Below, piece after piece: positions 10,555 to 23,222 of a stretch of DNA of 64,000 bases. The DNA is from Blastobasis lacticolella (taxonomy: Eukaryota; Arthropoda; Insecta; Lepidoptera; Blastobasidae). Position numbers and translations under genes: made by a program. The notes under the pieces are model-generated. The model was not told the origin of the DNA and did no database searches. It worked only from the letters and a program-made list of their open reading frames with translations. The first letter of the stretch is position 1, and each line of letters begins with the position of its first letter. The stretch lies in NCBI GenBank assembly GCA_905147135.1, contig LR990050.1, forward strand, positions 8,926,001 to 8,990,000. Direction: 5' to 3'.

Positions 10555-13500
10555 ATGGAAAAATCAAAGATGCAAATCCCAGCTGTGACGAAAAATATTC
10601 CACCCATGGATTTCAATTATACGGACGTAAGTAGCGATAGCAACCCTTTATTTCATTTAGATGAGCAAACAACGCTTTCATCCTACATCAGATACCACGT
10701 AATATTACTTACTTATTCAAAATTTTACTTTTTCATACATATTTCAAGAAAGACATATAAATCAATAACTTAGCGAACAGCTGACTAGACTTCACGAGCG
10801 ATCATTATCTCATCCAGGCAGGTCATTAAATTAAATCAATGATAGGCCAGTCTTATCTATTAAATAACAATCTCTCATTTGATGCTTTACCATCAATAAT
10901 ATTTTAAGTGGTAGGTACCTACATGTTGATATATGAAGATGTGTAAGTACACAACGTTTCACTTCAAATCGTTTCTCAGTTGACCTCTACAAGAGTTGAA
11001 AACGAACTAAATTGTTGTGCCTTTATGGACTAGTAAGTACTGCTGTGTACCTACTAGTACATAAAGGTAAACTACCAGTGATTTAGTCATGGCTGCTTAA
11101 CAGTGGAAAGTAGACAAGGAGCAGTAGAAAAGCAAGCCACGGCCCCTCGCACACCCAGGATTGACGCCAAGATGACCTGATGACGCTATCAGGTGGTAGG
11201 ACTCTGTCAAGCCTCAGGAGTCCACCTGGGAGAGTACCATCGCCTTATCTATTTCTGCCGCCAAGCAACAATGCTTGTATTGTTGTGTTACGGTTTGAAG
11301 GATAAGGTAGCCTGCGAATTTACAGACATGAGGCATTTCATCTTAGTACTCACAGTGACAACGCACCTGCGATTCTACACTTTTGTTACTTGCAACCTAA
11401 ATGTATGAATTGTAGATGTTATGGGCGACAGTTACCACTTACCATCAGGTGGCTGTCTGCTCGTTTGTCACTGAGTAGTATAAAAAGATGATTTTGATGA
11501 TCCTTAACAGAGCAAGGAGGAGATGGGCACGGAGCCTGCGCCCGAGGAGTCGGAGCCCGCGCGCGGCAACTGGACGGGCCGCTTCGACTTCCTGCTCTCC
11601 CTGCTGGGGTACAGCGTAGGCCTCGGAAACGTTTGGCGCTTCCCGTACCTCTGCTACAATAATGGAGGGGGTGCGTTTGTGTTTGTCTTACTACATACTT
11701 AAATAAGCATTATTGTGCAGATAAGATGGCGGTCACATGCCTGTCTTGTCTAATATATAAAAAAAAATATTTGCTGACGATCGATTTTTGTGTCATTTTT
11801 TTATATTATACTGCAGACAAACAAGCAAGCGAGCCACGTGATGGAAAGTGGTCACCACCGCCTATGGAAATCAGCAACACCAGGGGAGTTACCAATGTGT
11901 TTCCCATCTCTGAAGCGATTGGTTGACATTAACGTATTTACCAATGTCGTTTATCCTTTATTGAGAAATTGAGTACCTACTTAGTCAATTGTAAAATGGT
12001 ATGGAAGAGCGGGCACACCTAACACAGGCAAATATATTGCGTAACAGGTGTGTCCAGCCCCGATTATGTAACCTTTAAGGTTTAAGCCCCGATTAGGGAA
12101 AGTAAAATAAAAAAATATTTATGAAGGTAATCCGATCTGTCTGGTGGCTTTAGTGTTACGTTTTGGACAGGCACCTTTTTACCTATACTGCAAATTAATA
12201 TTAGTAATTTTAAAGTTTTAAAATAGGTCAAACAGTCGGGGAGCGTTGGTGGCTTAATGGCTAGAGGGTCGGATTCGTAAGCGAGAGGTACCGGTTCGAT
12301 CCCCGGTGCCACCATGTACTTTTTCTTCGTTTGCTATTTATTATGTATACTAGTTGAACACTAACCAGTGAGGGAAAACATGGTGAGGAAACCTGCACAT
12401 TCAGACGACAGAATGAGTAACCATGATCCAATCTGCTCAGGTTCCCTTGGTACCAGGTTCACGAAGGTCAGATGGCAGTCGCTCCACTGTAATTATATGA
12501 TCTGCCAAATCCTGGATCATATTTAAGGTGCCCTAAGCCCTCACGCGGGAGAACACAGCCGGGTCATTAACGCCAGATGATTATTTGATTATTATTAACA
12601 TTGATTTATTTGGTAGTAAATCAATGATTATTAACTATTACTTAGGTACTTTTGGTTTGCTACACTGTCACGCCACTGCCGTCACACGGGATCGGAACCC
12701 TCCGCACGCGAGTCAGCAGACAGACTCGTACTTGTCGGCATTTTTGGTTTCTTATGTCTCTGACGACCTGGTTCGCTGGACGAGTGGTTCAGTTGGTTAA
12801 CATGCCGGTCGCCACGTAAAGGTCCCGAGTTCGATTCCCGGCCGAGCAGTAATTGAAATGATGAAATTTAATTTCTGTTATGTCTAAATGTAGTATGTAT
12901 AATAAGTATCATATATTAAAAAAGTGTATATAAGTAGTTTAGCAGTTATCTAACACCCATAACACAAGCTTTGCTTACTTTGGGGCTAGATGACGCTGTC
13001 TGAATTTGTCCAAGCATATAAATTTATTTATTTACATTATTTATGTCCCATGCTGGTAGGAACGCCCAAGTTGTTAGTTATTGAAATTAACTTTCACTGA
13101 CTTTGTTAAAAGGTATCTTTAGTTCCAAACTAGGTATGATGTAATAATAGAGACTTTTTCATTTCCGTATTGCATATTTTATTATTTACATTTAATTTGA
13201 ATACAGCATTTCGAAAGCTTGTTATACCTAAAGCGTACGTGTAGATAACTATCACTTCATAATCCACATTTTTTAAAATATAATTGGGTTAATATAATAT
13301 GCTCAAGGAGCATATTTCCATAAATTCATATTACATATGATTCTGAATATGGTTAGAACTGTTAGAAGTGAAGTGATCGACTAAAATTCTTTCACTGTGT
13401 TATAGATCCTATCTGTGTCGTACCCACTTTCTTAACGTTGATTTTTCTTCAAGCCTCTTTCGACATTCATATAACTCACAATCAATTATTTTCAGTAAGG

Positions 13501-16500
13501 TTTAGGAATTTTATGTATTTGTTCCGTGGTTAAGCAACATAAGGGCCTCGGGTTTGATTCCCGGGAAGGACGCTCCATGAATTGATTGAATTTTTTATTC
13601 TGGGGGTTGGTATGTAGATTTCCATGATGTCGACGCAGCGAGCCTTAGATCTAGAGAGTGGAATCTTTGATATATTATCTATTATTACGTAATTAGACAC
13701 AGTTAGTGAGAGCCTTGTAGCATTAATTAGGCGCTGCTTGACACTCGCACCACTCACAATATTATGTTAATTGAGTGTTTCTGTTCTGTAAGTGTTCCTA
13801 AGGCCTACTGTCCACGGTGCGGCAAGACATATGCCCGATATCGTCATTTTACGCTTGTTTGCACTGTCTGTTTATCCGTCTGTCCGTCTGTCGTTTAAGT
13901 CAGAAACTATGTATTTATTATTATTATTACGATATTTACTAGTGAGCTGATTTTTGGTATAGTATGTATAATGTTCAAGTACAAGTTAGACAAAGTCGTA
14001 AAATAAAATCTTGAAAATTTTATATTAAATATAAATGAAATGATACAATTTTAAATATATTTAATATATAGGTTTTCAGACTTTCGTGGTTATTGACAAC
14101 ACTAACAAGCCAACAACAATATTAACCGTGGTAACAAACCCGATAATATGTGTAGTGACAGTTTATTTAATATTTCAATACAAATCATAAATCCCGTTTA
14201 ACTTTGAAACAATATATTTTAAAGAAAATCTGACAAACCACAGACATGGATATTGATTTCTAAATCGCGTTTACAAAATTTCATTAGCATTGATTGATTA
14301 ATACGGAAATTATGATCAAACTTCGATTATATGTAGCCAGCCTTCTTTTCGTAATCTACCTAGGAGTAGGTAGAGAACTCAATGTTGCAATTACTACAAT
14401 CCTAACAAAGTCTCACTCTTAAACAGTCTAGCTAGCCTATAGACGCCAAGTCGTTACTTTAGTTTGTTCTAGGTCGTATTGCGTATTACTGAATAACCTT
14501 ATAGCCTTGCTTTCCATATATTGCATAGCACTCACCCCCATATATCTCTGCAACCCGTGATAATGCAGGGAGCGACGCAGTCCAATATAGTAGGGGTATA
14601 TTGCGGTCCAATATCTGCTGCACGTGTATTCGGTTAGCATATCTATCCATCCAATTATGCAAGAGATTCGCATATGAATACCCTTCCATAATACATGATG
14701 CGTTATGTATAGGTGTTATGCAAACATTATGGTGTAATGAAACGTATCGCAGCTTCGGTCGATCTTGTTATCTCGTATGACCGGAAATAATTTACATATT
14801 TAGTTTAGATGATTTTTTTGTTTATCATTTACGTGCGGAATAAGAAGTATAAATAATATGGTCGCTTAATCGGCGTCTATTCATAACGACAACACACCTA
14901 TTCACTTCTGCTCTGTGTCTGTCAAACGAAAATCAAACCATAATAAAAGAGAGATTAGATGAGCATAGGCACGAGGCTTGAATGCAATTCGTTTGGAGGA
15001 TGAGGACAAATATTTTATTTTTAAGAACAATGGCCTAATGTTATTGTAGATTTATGAATTATAAGATATCTATTATGCGTACTTCTTACGTAATTCTAAC
15101 TTGCGAGGGAAAAATATCATCAGAAAATTTAATGATTGTAAAAATTTCGGCATGATTAGCGGCTTGCCTTCGCATTCACATAACTACTAATTGGATTGAT
15201 GCAGCCAGATTAAATAAATAAATAAACATGCTTGGACAAATTTATGACCTTTATGCCCCAAACTGAGCAAAGCTTGTGTTATGGGTGTTACATAACTAAT
15301 AAACTATACTTCATTTTAAATACTTACTTATTACACATACACCCAGACCCGTAACAGAAATTAAAATTCATCATGCAATTTCTCCGTGATCTTTCGCGGA
15401 GATCCGTAAGCAAACCAAGGTCACCGACATAGCTTTAAGGATTGCCAGACTGAAGTGGCAGTGGGCAGGGCACATAGATAGATAGATAGATTAACTCTTT
15501 ATTGCACACAAAATTACAGGAAAGAACATTTATCAGGTCTATTTAAACATTGTGGGCAAAGGCGGCCTTATCGCTACAAGCGATCTCTTCCAGGCAACCG
15601 ACGACCTGGTAAAGATCGCAGGTACCAGCTGGATGCGGTAAAAACAGGACCGGCCTTTGTAGAGATCTCTGGGTGAGGCCCAGCAGTAGGCGTCTTATGG
15701 CTGATATGATGATGATAATGATTCAATTTGTGCTCGGCCGGGTATCGAACCCGGGACCTCTGCGTGGCAGACCGGCCATGTTAACTAATTGAACCACTCG
15801 GGTCGTCGAGTCTATTGCTGGATTGGAGCTTCTCCACATTAGTAAGGGGTTTCGTGAGAATTACCATCTTGGCCGGAGGGTTGGAGATCGCAATGTATAA
15901 AATCGCCATCTGCCTCTCGATTTTGACCTTTCTTCCGTTGGTCGGCTGGAAGATATTTCTTTAGAAATAAGCTGTACCTGTTGTGATTTTTTTCTGCATG
16001 TCTATTTTGTGTATACTATTTATCGTGCACAATAAATGTTAAATAAATACATAAATAAAATACTCATAACCAGTATGTCGCCTTGTACGACACATACGAT
16101 TTGCATTATTCCTACTGAACCTAACTCTTAGTATATATTCATTAATAGATATTTTAATTGTATGGAACCTTTTAACTGTTACGCAATAGTATTGATTTTA
16201 TGTTCTAGGCGCTTTCCTGATCCCATTCACCATCATGCTGATCATCGCCGGGCTGCCGCTGATGTTCATGGAGCTCTCATTTGGCCAGTACGCCGCACTC
16301 GGCCCTGTGGCGGTCTACAACAAGTTCTGCCCACTCTTCAGGGGCCTTGGCTACGGAATGGTCATCGTCTCCAGTGTGGTCATGCTGTATTACAACCTGA
16401 TCATTGCTTGGACCATATACTATATGGTGGTGTCTTTCGGGAGCATCTTCTACCAGCTTCCGTGGCAGAATTGCGATGCTGATTGGAGTACCGAATGTAA

Positions 16501-19500
16501 GTATTCAATTATTGAGTTTTCACCTTCGTATTTTTATTCCCGTCTGTACCTATTCTGAAAATATTTCTCCTTTCATATCACAGATTGCTACTCATACGAA
16601 GAAGCAAATAAATGTGAGGCAGACAATGGAACATACTATTTGAGGCAGTGCTTCAACCAAACGTATGCCACTCTGCACAATATTGCTTCGCTGGCCGAGC
16701 TCGCTGTCAGACGACCACCAGCTGAAGAATATTTCACGTGAGCACTTTATGTATTGTATTTTTTCCATAATAAAGTTTGCTAAAGGTTCTTCCTAATACG
16801 AGAATTAAACCACATTTTAAGTGTATCGCTTCATGTAATACAATAAATTCTACAGGTATACAATGTGTGTGGCCGGTCCCAATTATAACGAATACAACTG
16901 TTTTTAAATACTGAATGGAATGGTTTTGGTTAAACCCTTACTTTTTTACAGAAATCAAGTACTGGGTTTGTCTTCGGGTATCGAGGAAACTGGACACATT
17001 CGTTGGGGGATGGCGGCTTGCTTGTTCGCTGCATGGCTCATCGTATTTCTGTGCCTTTGCAAAGGAGTGCAGTCTTCCGGAAAGGTTGGCACCCTTTAGA
17101 AATTAAACTGTCGCTTCGTAATCTAAATACTACCTGATTATTTTGCTAATAGGACAGCTTCTTGACTAACTTCACTCGAATAGTCGGTAGTATCACTGTG
17201 ACTTTCACGGAGGAGCTATGTTACAAAATCACGTTATAAAGTTAGGATAAATGATAATAATGGTGGGCGTCATTTTTCAGTCTTTTTATCATTTGTTTCC
17301 CAATCGGCAGCATGTTAGGACAATAATGAATATGACGTAAAAACATGTTAGTATGCCGGCGATGCTAGTGATTTAGCACTTATTCAAATGAAGTTAGTCA
17401 AGAGGTCGTCCTATTAGCAAAAGAATCAGGTTATCTATGTAGTGCGCGTAGTATGTAGTATAAATTATGTGTGTTTTACTAACTTTTTATATTTTTCAGG
17501 TGGTTTATTTCACTGCTCTGTTTCCATACGTGGTGTTGGTCATTCTGTTTTTCCGCGGGGTCACTTTACCGGGCGCGTCTACTGGCATTTTATTCTATCT
17601 TACACCGGATTTTAGCCAATTAGCTAACGCACAGGTATGTGAAATAAGATACTTACTTGCTTTGTATACAGTCCTTTGATACTGAACAGAATATACTTTG
17701 ATTTGATTCTAATAAATGTCTCCTCATTCGCAGGTCTGGGGAGACGCTGCAGTCCAGATCTTCTTCGCCCTAAGCCCAGCATGGGGCGGCCTGATAACTC
17801 TCTCCTCTTACAACAAGTTCTCTAACAACTGCTACATGTTAGTATCAACTGAAATTTGAGATCAATTTTGTAATGGATGAACTCTTAAATTGCTGAGCCA
17901 ATTTTGAACTATCTCTCACGAGTTCAGGATTCCCTAGAGTCATCACCTGTAGGATGTATATTTTGTATTCCCCTGCATAGGATAATTTGATTTCTGGATA
18001 GCCCTCAAAGTAGGACTACTCTAAGTAAAACTGACGGATAAAACAGCTAGTGTATGTATGTCTCTTATGAATTTTGTATTCGTGATGTGATGAAAAAATT
18101 AAGGACTGACCTTGAAATAGGCTTTCAAGAGTCTAATAATTTCATACAAATAATCAAATCGCATTCCTTCAAATCATTATATATTCAAAAATAAACTCAA
18201 ACTAACTTGTCGTTCACAATCCAGCGACTCACTGATAGTGGCCGCATCGAACATAGCGACGTCCTTCTTCGCGGGGCTGGTCATCTTCTCCGTGATCGGT
18301 TTTTTGGCTCACGAGCTGGACGTCGGCGTGGACCGGGTGGTGGACCAGGGCGCCGGGTTGGCTTTCATCGTGTACCCTGAGGTGGTGACCAGGCTGCCGA
18401 TATCGCCGCTCTGGTCGATACTCTTCTTTGTCATGCTGCTGACACTGGGGCTGGACTCGCAGGTGGGTTGGTGTTGATTATGTACCTGGATTTGCGGATG
18501 GCCGGGTTGTATACTCTCGTGATCTATCGATTCCGTAGTTTATTATCCCTGCTATTGGCGAAACTATAAACGAGCACGAGCAAGGAGCGTACTTCTAAAG
18601 TCCGATTGCACTAAACTTGGGCTTAGTTTTCCGAATACGAATTTCAAATTAAACCAATCAGAATCTTTTACTTTTGCTTGGTCTTCGCAGATTCTGATTG
18701 ATCGAGTTCGAAATTCGAATTCAGAAACATAATCAGGAAAAGTAATGCATGCGGCCGGCCGTGGCCCGGCCGGCATATGTTAACGCCTAATAAAGTTACA
18801 CGAGTGTAGTAAACTACAGAGCAAGTAAAATATAGTAGTTCGGAAAACTTTTGTGGATTATCATAATATAGAATAATATTATTATAACGAACAGCTTAAC
18901 CCATTCGGTGTAGTGTAACAAATTGGTGAACAATGCGAGAACCCTGGGTTTGGTCGGCACAAAAACAAGTTTTTGTCGCCTGGGGACTTTGATTTTGTTT
19001 AGTGGTGTATGGGTTGTTTATTTATATAACTACGTATGTATCCAATATACATACATACACAGAAGTATATTATTAATTCAAGTGCTCTATAAAATTATTA
19101 AATAAATAAAATACATAAAATTGAGATTATTGAATTAGGTTTCTACTCAAGAAATTCAGATTACCTACTTCGTTATACTTCATCATATATCCATTTAATA
19201 AAATTTTCGTTTTAGTTCGCTCTCATGGAGACAGTGACGACCGCGATCCTGGACAGGTTTCCCAACTTCAGGCAGCGGAAGGTGTGGGTCGTGTTGATGG
19301 TGGCCATCTTTGGATACCTCGGTGGACTCATCTTTACTACAAACGTAAGATTTTTAGTATTTGAAGCTATTGTAGTCCAATTGGCCAAGTGCGACTCAAT
19401 GCGACATACAAAGGATTCCCTAGTAATCACAAGTAATTCTTAATAAACAACAATTAATTGACGCTATAGATATGTCGCAGCCATCTGGTTAAATTAGCCA

Positions 19501-22500
19501 TTTAATTAGAAGGCTAGTCCGTTAATTAAGCGCCGGCATTCAATTGAATGGCCAAAAGACAGCTAGCCAAGTAGTTGAATGTAACGTGCAGCTACTTGGC
19601 TGAACGTTATTTAGCCATTTTGTTAATAGAATATATATGTTTGGTTTGAGTGACCATTCGTAAATTATATAACTTTACTTAAGATAAAAAATACGAATTA
19701 ATAAATATAATTTTTATTTAGAAACGAAAATATTAGTGGCAACAAATTCAATTAGTAATTGCATTGCGAGTACTTATAAAATTTATAGTATTTACCACAA
19801 TAATAACTTTTAACTTATTAACAACAATGTAGTAAAGGAAGAATGTACTTTCTTATTTTATAAAATGGCACGAAACTTTCTTAGACATTTGTTTCTAATT
19901 GTAAACTTAAATTAACAAATTAAGTTATCCTTATTATTACTTAAAAACATCTAGGTACCACACTTTAAATTTAGTTAAAACGATAAAAATACAAAAACAT
20001 TGCTATGCGAGCTGTCTGACGCCATATTTGTTTTAACGACTACCAGTGCTGCAGTGGATAAAATTAGAACTAAATTTAAATCACCTGCCTGATTTTACGT
20101 CAGCCGTCTTCAAAGGGCTGGCTTATAATAAGCCAACTAGTTAAACGTTAAGAGTCGATAGTTTTATCAACTATCGGCCTAGGCATTCAATCGAATGCCG
20201 GCGTTTAATTAACAGGCTAGCCTACTCATTAAATGGCTGATTTAACCAGATGGCTGCGACAGATATATATTATTGATACGCGAGTCCGACTCACACTTGA
20301 CCCGGTTTTATTATTTAAAAAATAGCACTAAGTAGAAAAACCTACCTACTAAGTAGAATCTACCTACCTATAAAATATTTTTTGGAAAGGAATTTAATAG
20401 AGTGACGGATTCGCTCTGTTTTTTCGTTGTGGTCTTTTCGGTACAAAAGACATCAACGCGCGAGCTTAATATATTAAAATGTGAAATGTGAATCTACTCT
20501 TTATCTCTTTCCATATTATTTGGTTTTTTACTTGTATATTTAGAAAAATACGAATTTCATTTGATTTTTAGATACATAATAAGAAAATCAATATACCAAA
20601 TGTATGTTCGCACATTACATTTAGATTTCGTAATTGTCAGGAGAGGGTTTGTAGGTGAGAAAAAAAGGGGGTAGGGTAGAGTCGGGTCGGGTAAGGTAGG
20701 AGTAGACCATGCGGCCGAAGTCACGCCGGGCAAGCTAGTAATCTTATAAAGAGAAAATATTAGGGTGGGGTATGGGTAGGAGGATTAGGGTAGCGTAAGG
20801 GTAGGATAGTGGTAGGGTAGGGTTAGCGCAGGGGTAGAGGGTGGGGATAGGGTAGTCGTACAGTTCATTAAATTGTAACCACGAAACGGACGAGTCACGA
20901 CGGGCAGCTAGTTGAATAATAATAATTTCCATTTACTTACTACACAGGCTGTTGATGTTCTAGTCTTTGTGTAGCGCAAAGTACCTCCATAATCGTTTAT
21001 ATTACAGAGCGGAATGTACTGGCTGCAACTGATGGACAAATACGCAGCGAACTGGTCGGTGCTGATCATCGCGATCGGCGAGTGTATACTGATCGCCTGG
21101 ATCTACGGCGCGGAGAAGTTCTGCCGCGATATCCAGCAGATGATCGGCAAGCAGAGCAAGCTGTGGGTGATCTTCTGGAGCGCTATGTGGCGACTGATCA
21201 CGCCTGCTGCCCTCGTGGTGAGTATTCATACTTCCAGAGACCGCTGTAGGGCTGAAAGGTGCCTGTTGGGATGACAGGATCAGTAGTTACACTAGTGACA
21301 TATATTACCACCACGCAAAACAGGTACTCGACTCGAGGTATGTATCGGTATACCATCGCCCGGATACTTCAATGTATATTAGTCTTGTTCAAAGTGGGTG
21401 GTGACCCGTCCTTGTTCGCTCTGGATTGTGGACTCCTACGGGGCGGTAAACAAAGAGCCTAGCCTCGATTCTAGTTAGAGAAACATAATGTTTTAAACTA
21501 TCGCCGTTATTATCACACATTTTAAAGGTATTTTCCGGGATTCCTATGATGCATGCAACTGCGTCGAAATATCCGGCTACTCGTTAACAAAGGTACGCGG
21601 TAGGTAACCCGGAATATACCATTAAAATGTAGTTTGAGGGATTAGACTAGGCCCCAGCTATCGCTGGTCGCTTTATGCGTTGTTTTGATTTTAGATTCAT
21701 AATAATTATATGTGTCTTGTCCTCAGTTTATCCTCGTATTTAACTGGATCGAGTACAAGCCAGCCTCGTACGGGCATTACGTGTACCCAATGTGGGCGGA
21801 CGCGGTGGGCTGGATCATAGGCGTGTTGCCAGTGGTAGTGGTGGTGCTGATGGCGGTTGACCAGATTTGCAGCGGACCGGATGATCTTACCATTATGGAG
21901 GTTGGTGATGTGTACTTGGATTTTGATAACAAGAATACCATTCGTTTATCATCATCATCTGAGCGGTCAATTAGCTTTTATACTTTTTCTTTTTCATTTT
22001 GCCATAAATTCGGCATTTTCACGAGATACCCATTCGTACATGGAACAAATTAAATTATAATTGTAAGAAGGTGGCACAACCTATAAAGCCTACTATGTCT
22101 ATGTGGTATAAAGTTAACGGTACTGAAACGACGACACAAAATCCTAAATGGATGAATCGTAGATGCTATGGGCGACAGTTACCGCTGCCCATCAGGCAGG
22201 CTGTATGCTCGTTTGTTGCTACGTAGCTTAAAAACAAGGTTATTGTAAATGGTTGCTGTAATTCACGGATCATCGAACTCGCGGACTACCCATACCGAGA
22301 ACTATCATTTCGATTTACATTGACAAGGCTCCGTCTCATTCTGATCACGAGCCTATCATACTCCGTCTATCTCGCTGATTCTCGTTCCCCAGAAAGCGCG
22401 CGTGCTCTCCCGCCCAACCGAGGAGTGGGGTCACTCCTCGACGGGCGCGTGCGCGGTGGCGCTGCGCACCGACACGGAGCTGTCGCCGCCGGTGCTGCTG

Positions 22501-22539
22501 CTGCACGGGCGGCCAGTGCTGCGCGAGCGCGGCGCATGA
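10555..22539 (+). CDS. SLC6 Na+/Cl- coupled transporter, glycine-transporter-like
   Basis: A plasma-membrane symporter of the neurotransmitter:sodium symporter family, expected to have 12 membrane segments. Exons: 10555-10626, 11511-11670, 16209-16496, 16584-16737, 16952-17084, 17500-17634, 17734-17837, 18225-18462, 19216-19344, 21008-21217, 21727-21900, 22393-22539 (TGA 22537-22539). All are GT-AG and phases agree: 647 residues. TM1 carries [16 protein letters not shown] (57-72). The large outer loop has C166 and C175, the spacing of the conserved disulfide, and sequons N188-G-T and N198-Q-T. TM6 [14 protein letters not shown] resembles glycine transporters. TM7 N358 and S362 match chloride-site residues; the TM6 Ser of that site is Ala326, though Gln322 is kept. 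TM8 LTLGLDSQ has Na2-site D426 and S427. The substrate is inferred, not shown. The last exon stays open past the TGA to a good donor at 22576, in phase with 23223-25478. Confidence 0.93.
11195..11487 (+). mobile_element. LINE-like remnant, repeat family R, most complete copy
   Basis: Runs from a TGTATTGTTGTGTTACGG block to the tail TTACCATCAGGTGGCTGTCT, CTCGTTTGTC and a short A-run. Tail-only relatives occur at 22150-22233 (+), 37690-37772 (+) and 11808-11880 (-); a longer one is at 8145-8415 (-). It ends only about 25 bp before the acceptor of SLC6 exon 2, so the insertion sits right against the splice site. Confidence 0.55.
11808..11880 (-). mobile_element. Family R tail fragment
   Basis: On the minus strand: GGTGGTGACCACTTTCCATC, then ACGTGGCTCGCTTGCTTG, the conserved tail of the family described at 11195-11487. 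It lies in SLC6 intron 2. Confidence 0.5.
12238..12575 (+). mobile_element. SINE family 2 (tRNA-derived), near full length
   Basis: Starts with a tRNA-like head: A-box region TGGCTTAATGGCTAGAGGG and B-box region GGTTCGATCCCCGG. The body has CACATTCAGACGACAGAATG, GGTCAGATGGCAGTCGCTCC, ACTGTAATTATATGATCTG and an end resembling GTCATTAACGCCAGATGATT. Relatives: 41430-41700 (-), 57580-57890 (-), 59868-60135 (+) and a fragment at 56920-57012 (-). It is not a tRNA gene: no proper acceptor stem forms and it runs into a SINE body. It lies in SLC6 intron 2. Confidence 0.75.
12775..13040 (+). mobile_element. SINE family 1 (tRNA-derived), near full length
   Basis: tRNA-like head with GAGTGGTTCAGTTGGTTAAC and GAGTTCGATTCCCGG. 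The body leads to AACACCCATAACACAAGC, TTTGCTTACTTTGGGGCTAG, TGTCCAAGCATA and a TTTATTTATTTA tail. It lies 200 bp after SINE family 2 in SLC6 intron 2 and is the best reference copy in the window. Confidence 0.8.
13041..15214. other. SLC6 intron 2, AT-rich, no recognised feature
   Basis: No exon, RNA gene or clear repeat boundary could be supported. Open frames near 13530-13757 and 14437-14689 on the minus strand have no protein-like features and are taken as chance. Confidence 0.5.
15215..15808 (-). mobile_element. SINE family 1, minus strand, split by a LINE insertion
   Basis: The SINE body lies at 15215-15383 and the tRNA-like head at 15721-15808, which reads outward to a GACGACCCGAGTGGTTCAAT block on the minus strand. 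The two parts abut in the intact copies, so about 340 bp was inserted later. A CAATTT repeat on both sides of the insert looks like its decayed target duplication. Confidence 0.75.
15384..15723 (+). mobile_element. LINE 3' end nested in the SINE
   Basis: A conceptual frame over 15400-15470 gives [20 protein letters not shown], a common C-terminal stretch of insect non-LTR reverse transcriptases (RTE-like). After 15600 a second stretch gives [13 protein letters not shown], then the typical end with GATGATGATAATG. Between them, about 15472-15600, an unrelated piece with a GATA repeat and GCGGCCTTATCGC has replaced part of the LINE. A relative of that piece lies at 56755-56885. The coding remnant is broken and 5'-truncated. 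Confidence 0.65.
19473..20261. mobile_element. 789-bp non-autonomous DNA transposon with GATA target duplication
   Basis: Terminal inverted repeats of about 80 bp start TGTCGCAGCCATCTGGTTAA at the left and end with the complement at the right. The flanks are GATA at 19469-19472 and GATA at 20262-20265, a 4-bp target duplication. Inside are palindromic subterminal blocks (GGCATTCAATTGAATGGCC at the left, GGCATTCAATCGAATGCC at the right) and an AT-rich core with no open frame. It sits in SLC6 intron 9. The superfamily is not assigned. Confidence 0.85.
20640..20920. repeat. G-rich GGGTA-like irregular repeat
   Basis: The + strand is strongly G-biased, with repeated GGGTAG-type units at 20667-20705 and 20763-20858. 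Positions 20667-20691 hold four G-runs with short loops, a G-quadruplex-type motif. It is not the insect telomere repeat TTAGG. A similar G-rich patch is at 55468-55545. It lies in SLC6 intron 9. Confidence 0.5.
22150..22233 (+). mobile_element. Family R tail fragment
   Basis: GTAGATGCTATGGGCGACAG, TTACCGCTGCCCATCAGGCA, CTCGTTTGTTGC and a short A-run: the tail of the element described at 11195-11487. It lies in SLC6 intron 11. Confidence 0.55.
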
Positions 22540-22833
22540 CCCCCGCACTCGCATCCGCTCGTCGTCATGCGGAAGGTATACCAACATTATTTGTCTGAGT
22601 AAAGTAGCCTTACTATGCGGTCTCACAGTGCGTCTGCTAAGTGAGCACACTGCGTTCAATTCGGTTATTTATGCTCGCTTGCTAAGTCAACGCACTGCAT
22701 TGTTTATTTTGACGGACGCATAGTGCCGATCGTCAGTCAAGTATTTTCAGTTAGCCTGGAACCGAGTGTGTTCAAGTGTACTCAGACACATAATAGTTTA
22801 TTTTTTAATTTATTGGAGTACCAACAGTTATAT

Positions 22834-22839
22834 AATAAA
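22834..22839 (+). terminator. Candidate polyadenylation signal for the short SLC6 transcript
   Basis: AATAAA about 295 bp after the TGA at 22537 and upstream of the long exon at 23223. If used, it would end a transcript that keeps the 22576 donor unspliced and gives only the 647-residue product. Confidence 0.3.
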
Positions 22840-23222
22840 TATTATTTTAGAACCAACAAGCCAATTACAGGTCCTCGCTAGTAACAACGCTACTAGTCCG
22901 CGATAGTTGAACTACCTACGCTATATTTTTGGCAATAACCAAACAGCCAATGGCAGCCTTGAGCAATATCAACAATTCGTAACAGTCTATTGCTAGCCTT
23001 GATCAGTTCTCCTGGCATTTAATGCTTCTTAACTGTGGAGGGTTGTCGTAAGCTCCATGATTAACGGCTTTGATTATTCAGTGGAGATCGCAGTGTTGAA
23101 TATACCTACTACAGAAAATATTGCGGACTTTTGTGGCCTATTTTTCTCCAATACAGTATTATGTTATTGGGATTTTTTTACAAGATTATTTCTGTGGATA
23201 CAGACAATGTTATTTTTTCCAG

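Noticed and set aside
12238..12312. Possible tRNA gene with A- and B-box
   Set aside because: The acceptor stem does not pair, and the sequence runs straight into a body shared with four other dispersed copies, so it is a SINE head.
20655..20860. Interstitial telomere repeat
   Set aside because: Units are GGGTA-like and irregular, not TTAGG arrays.
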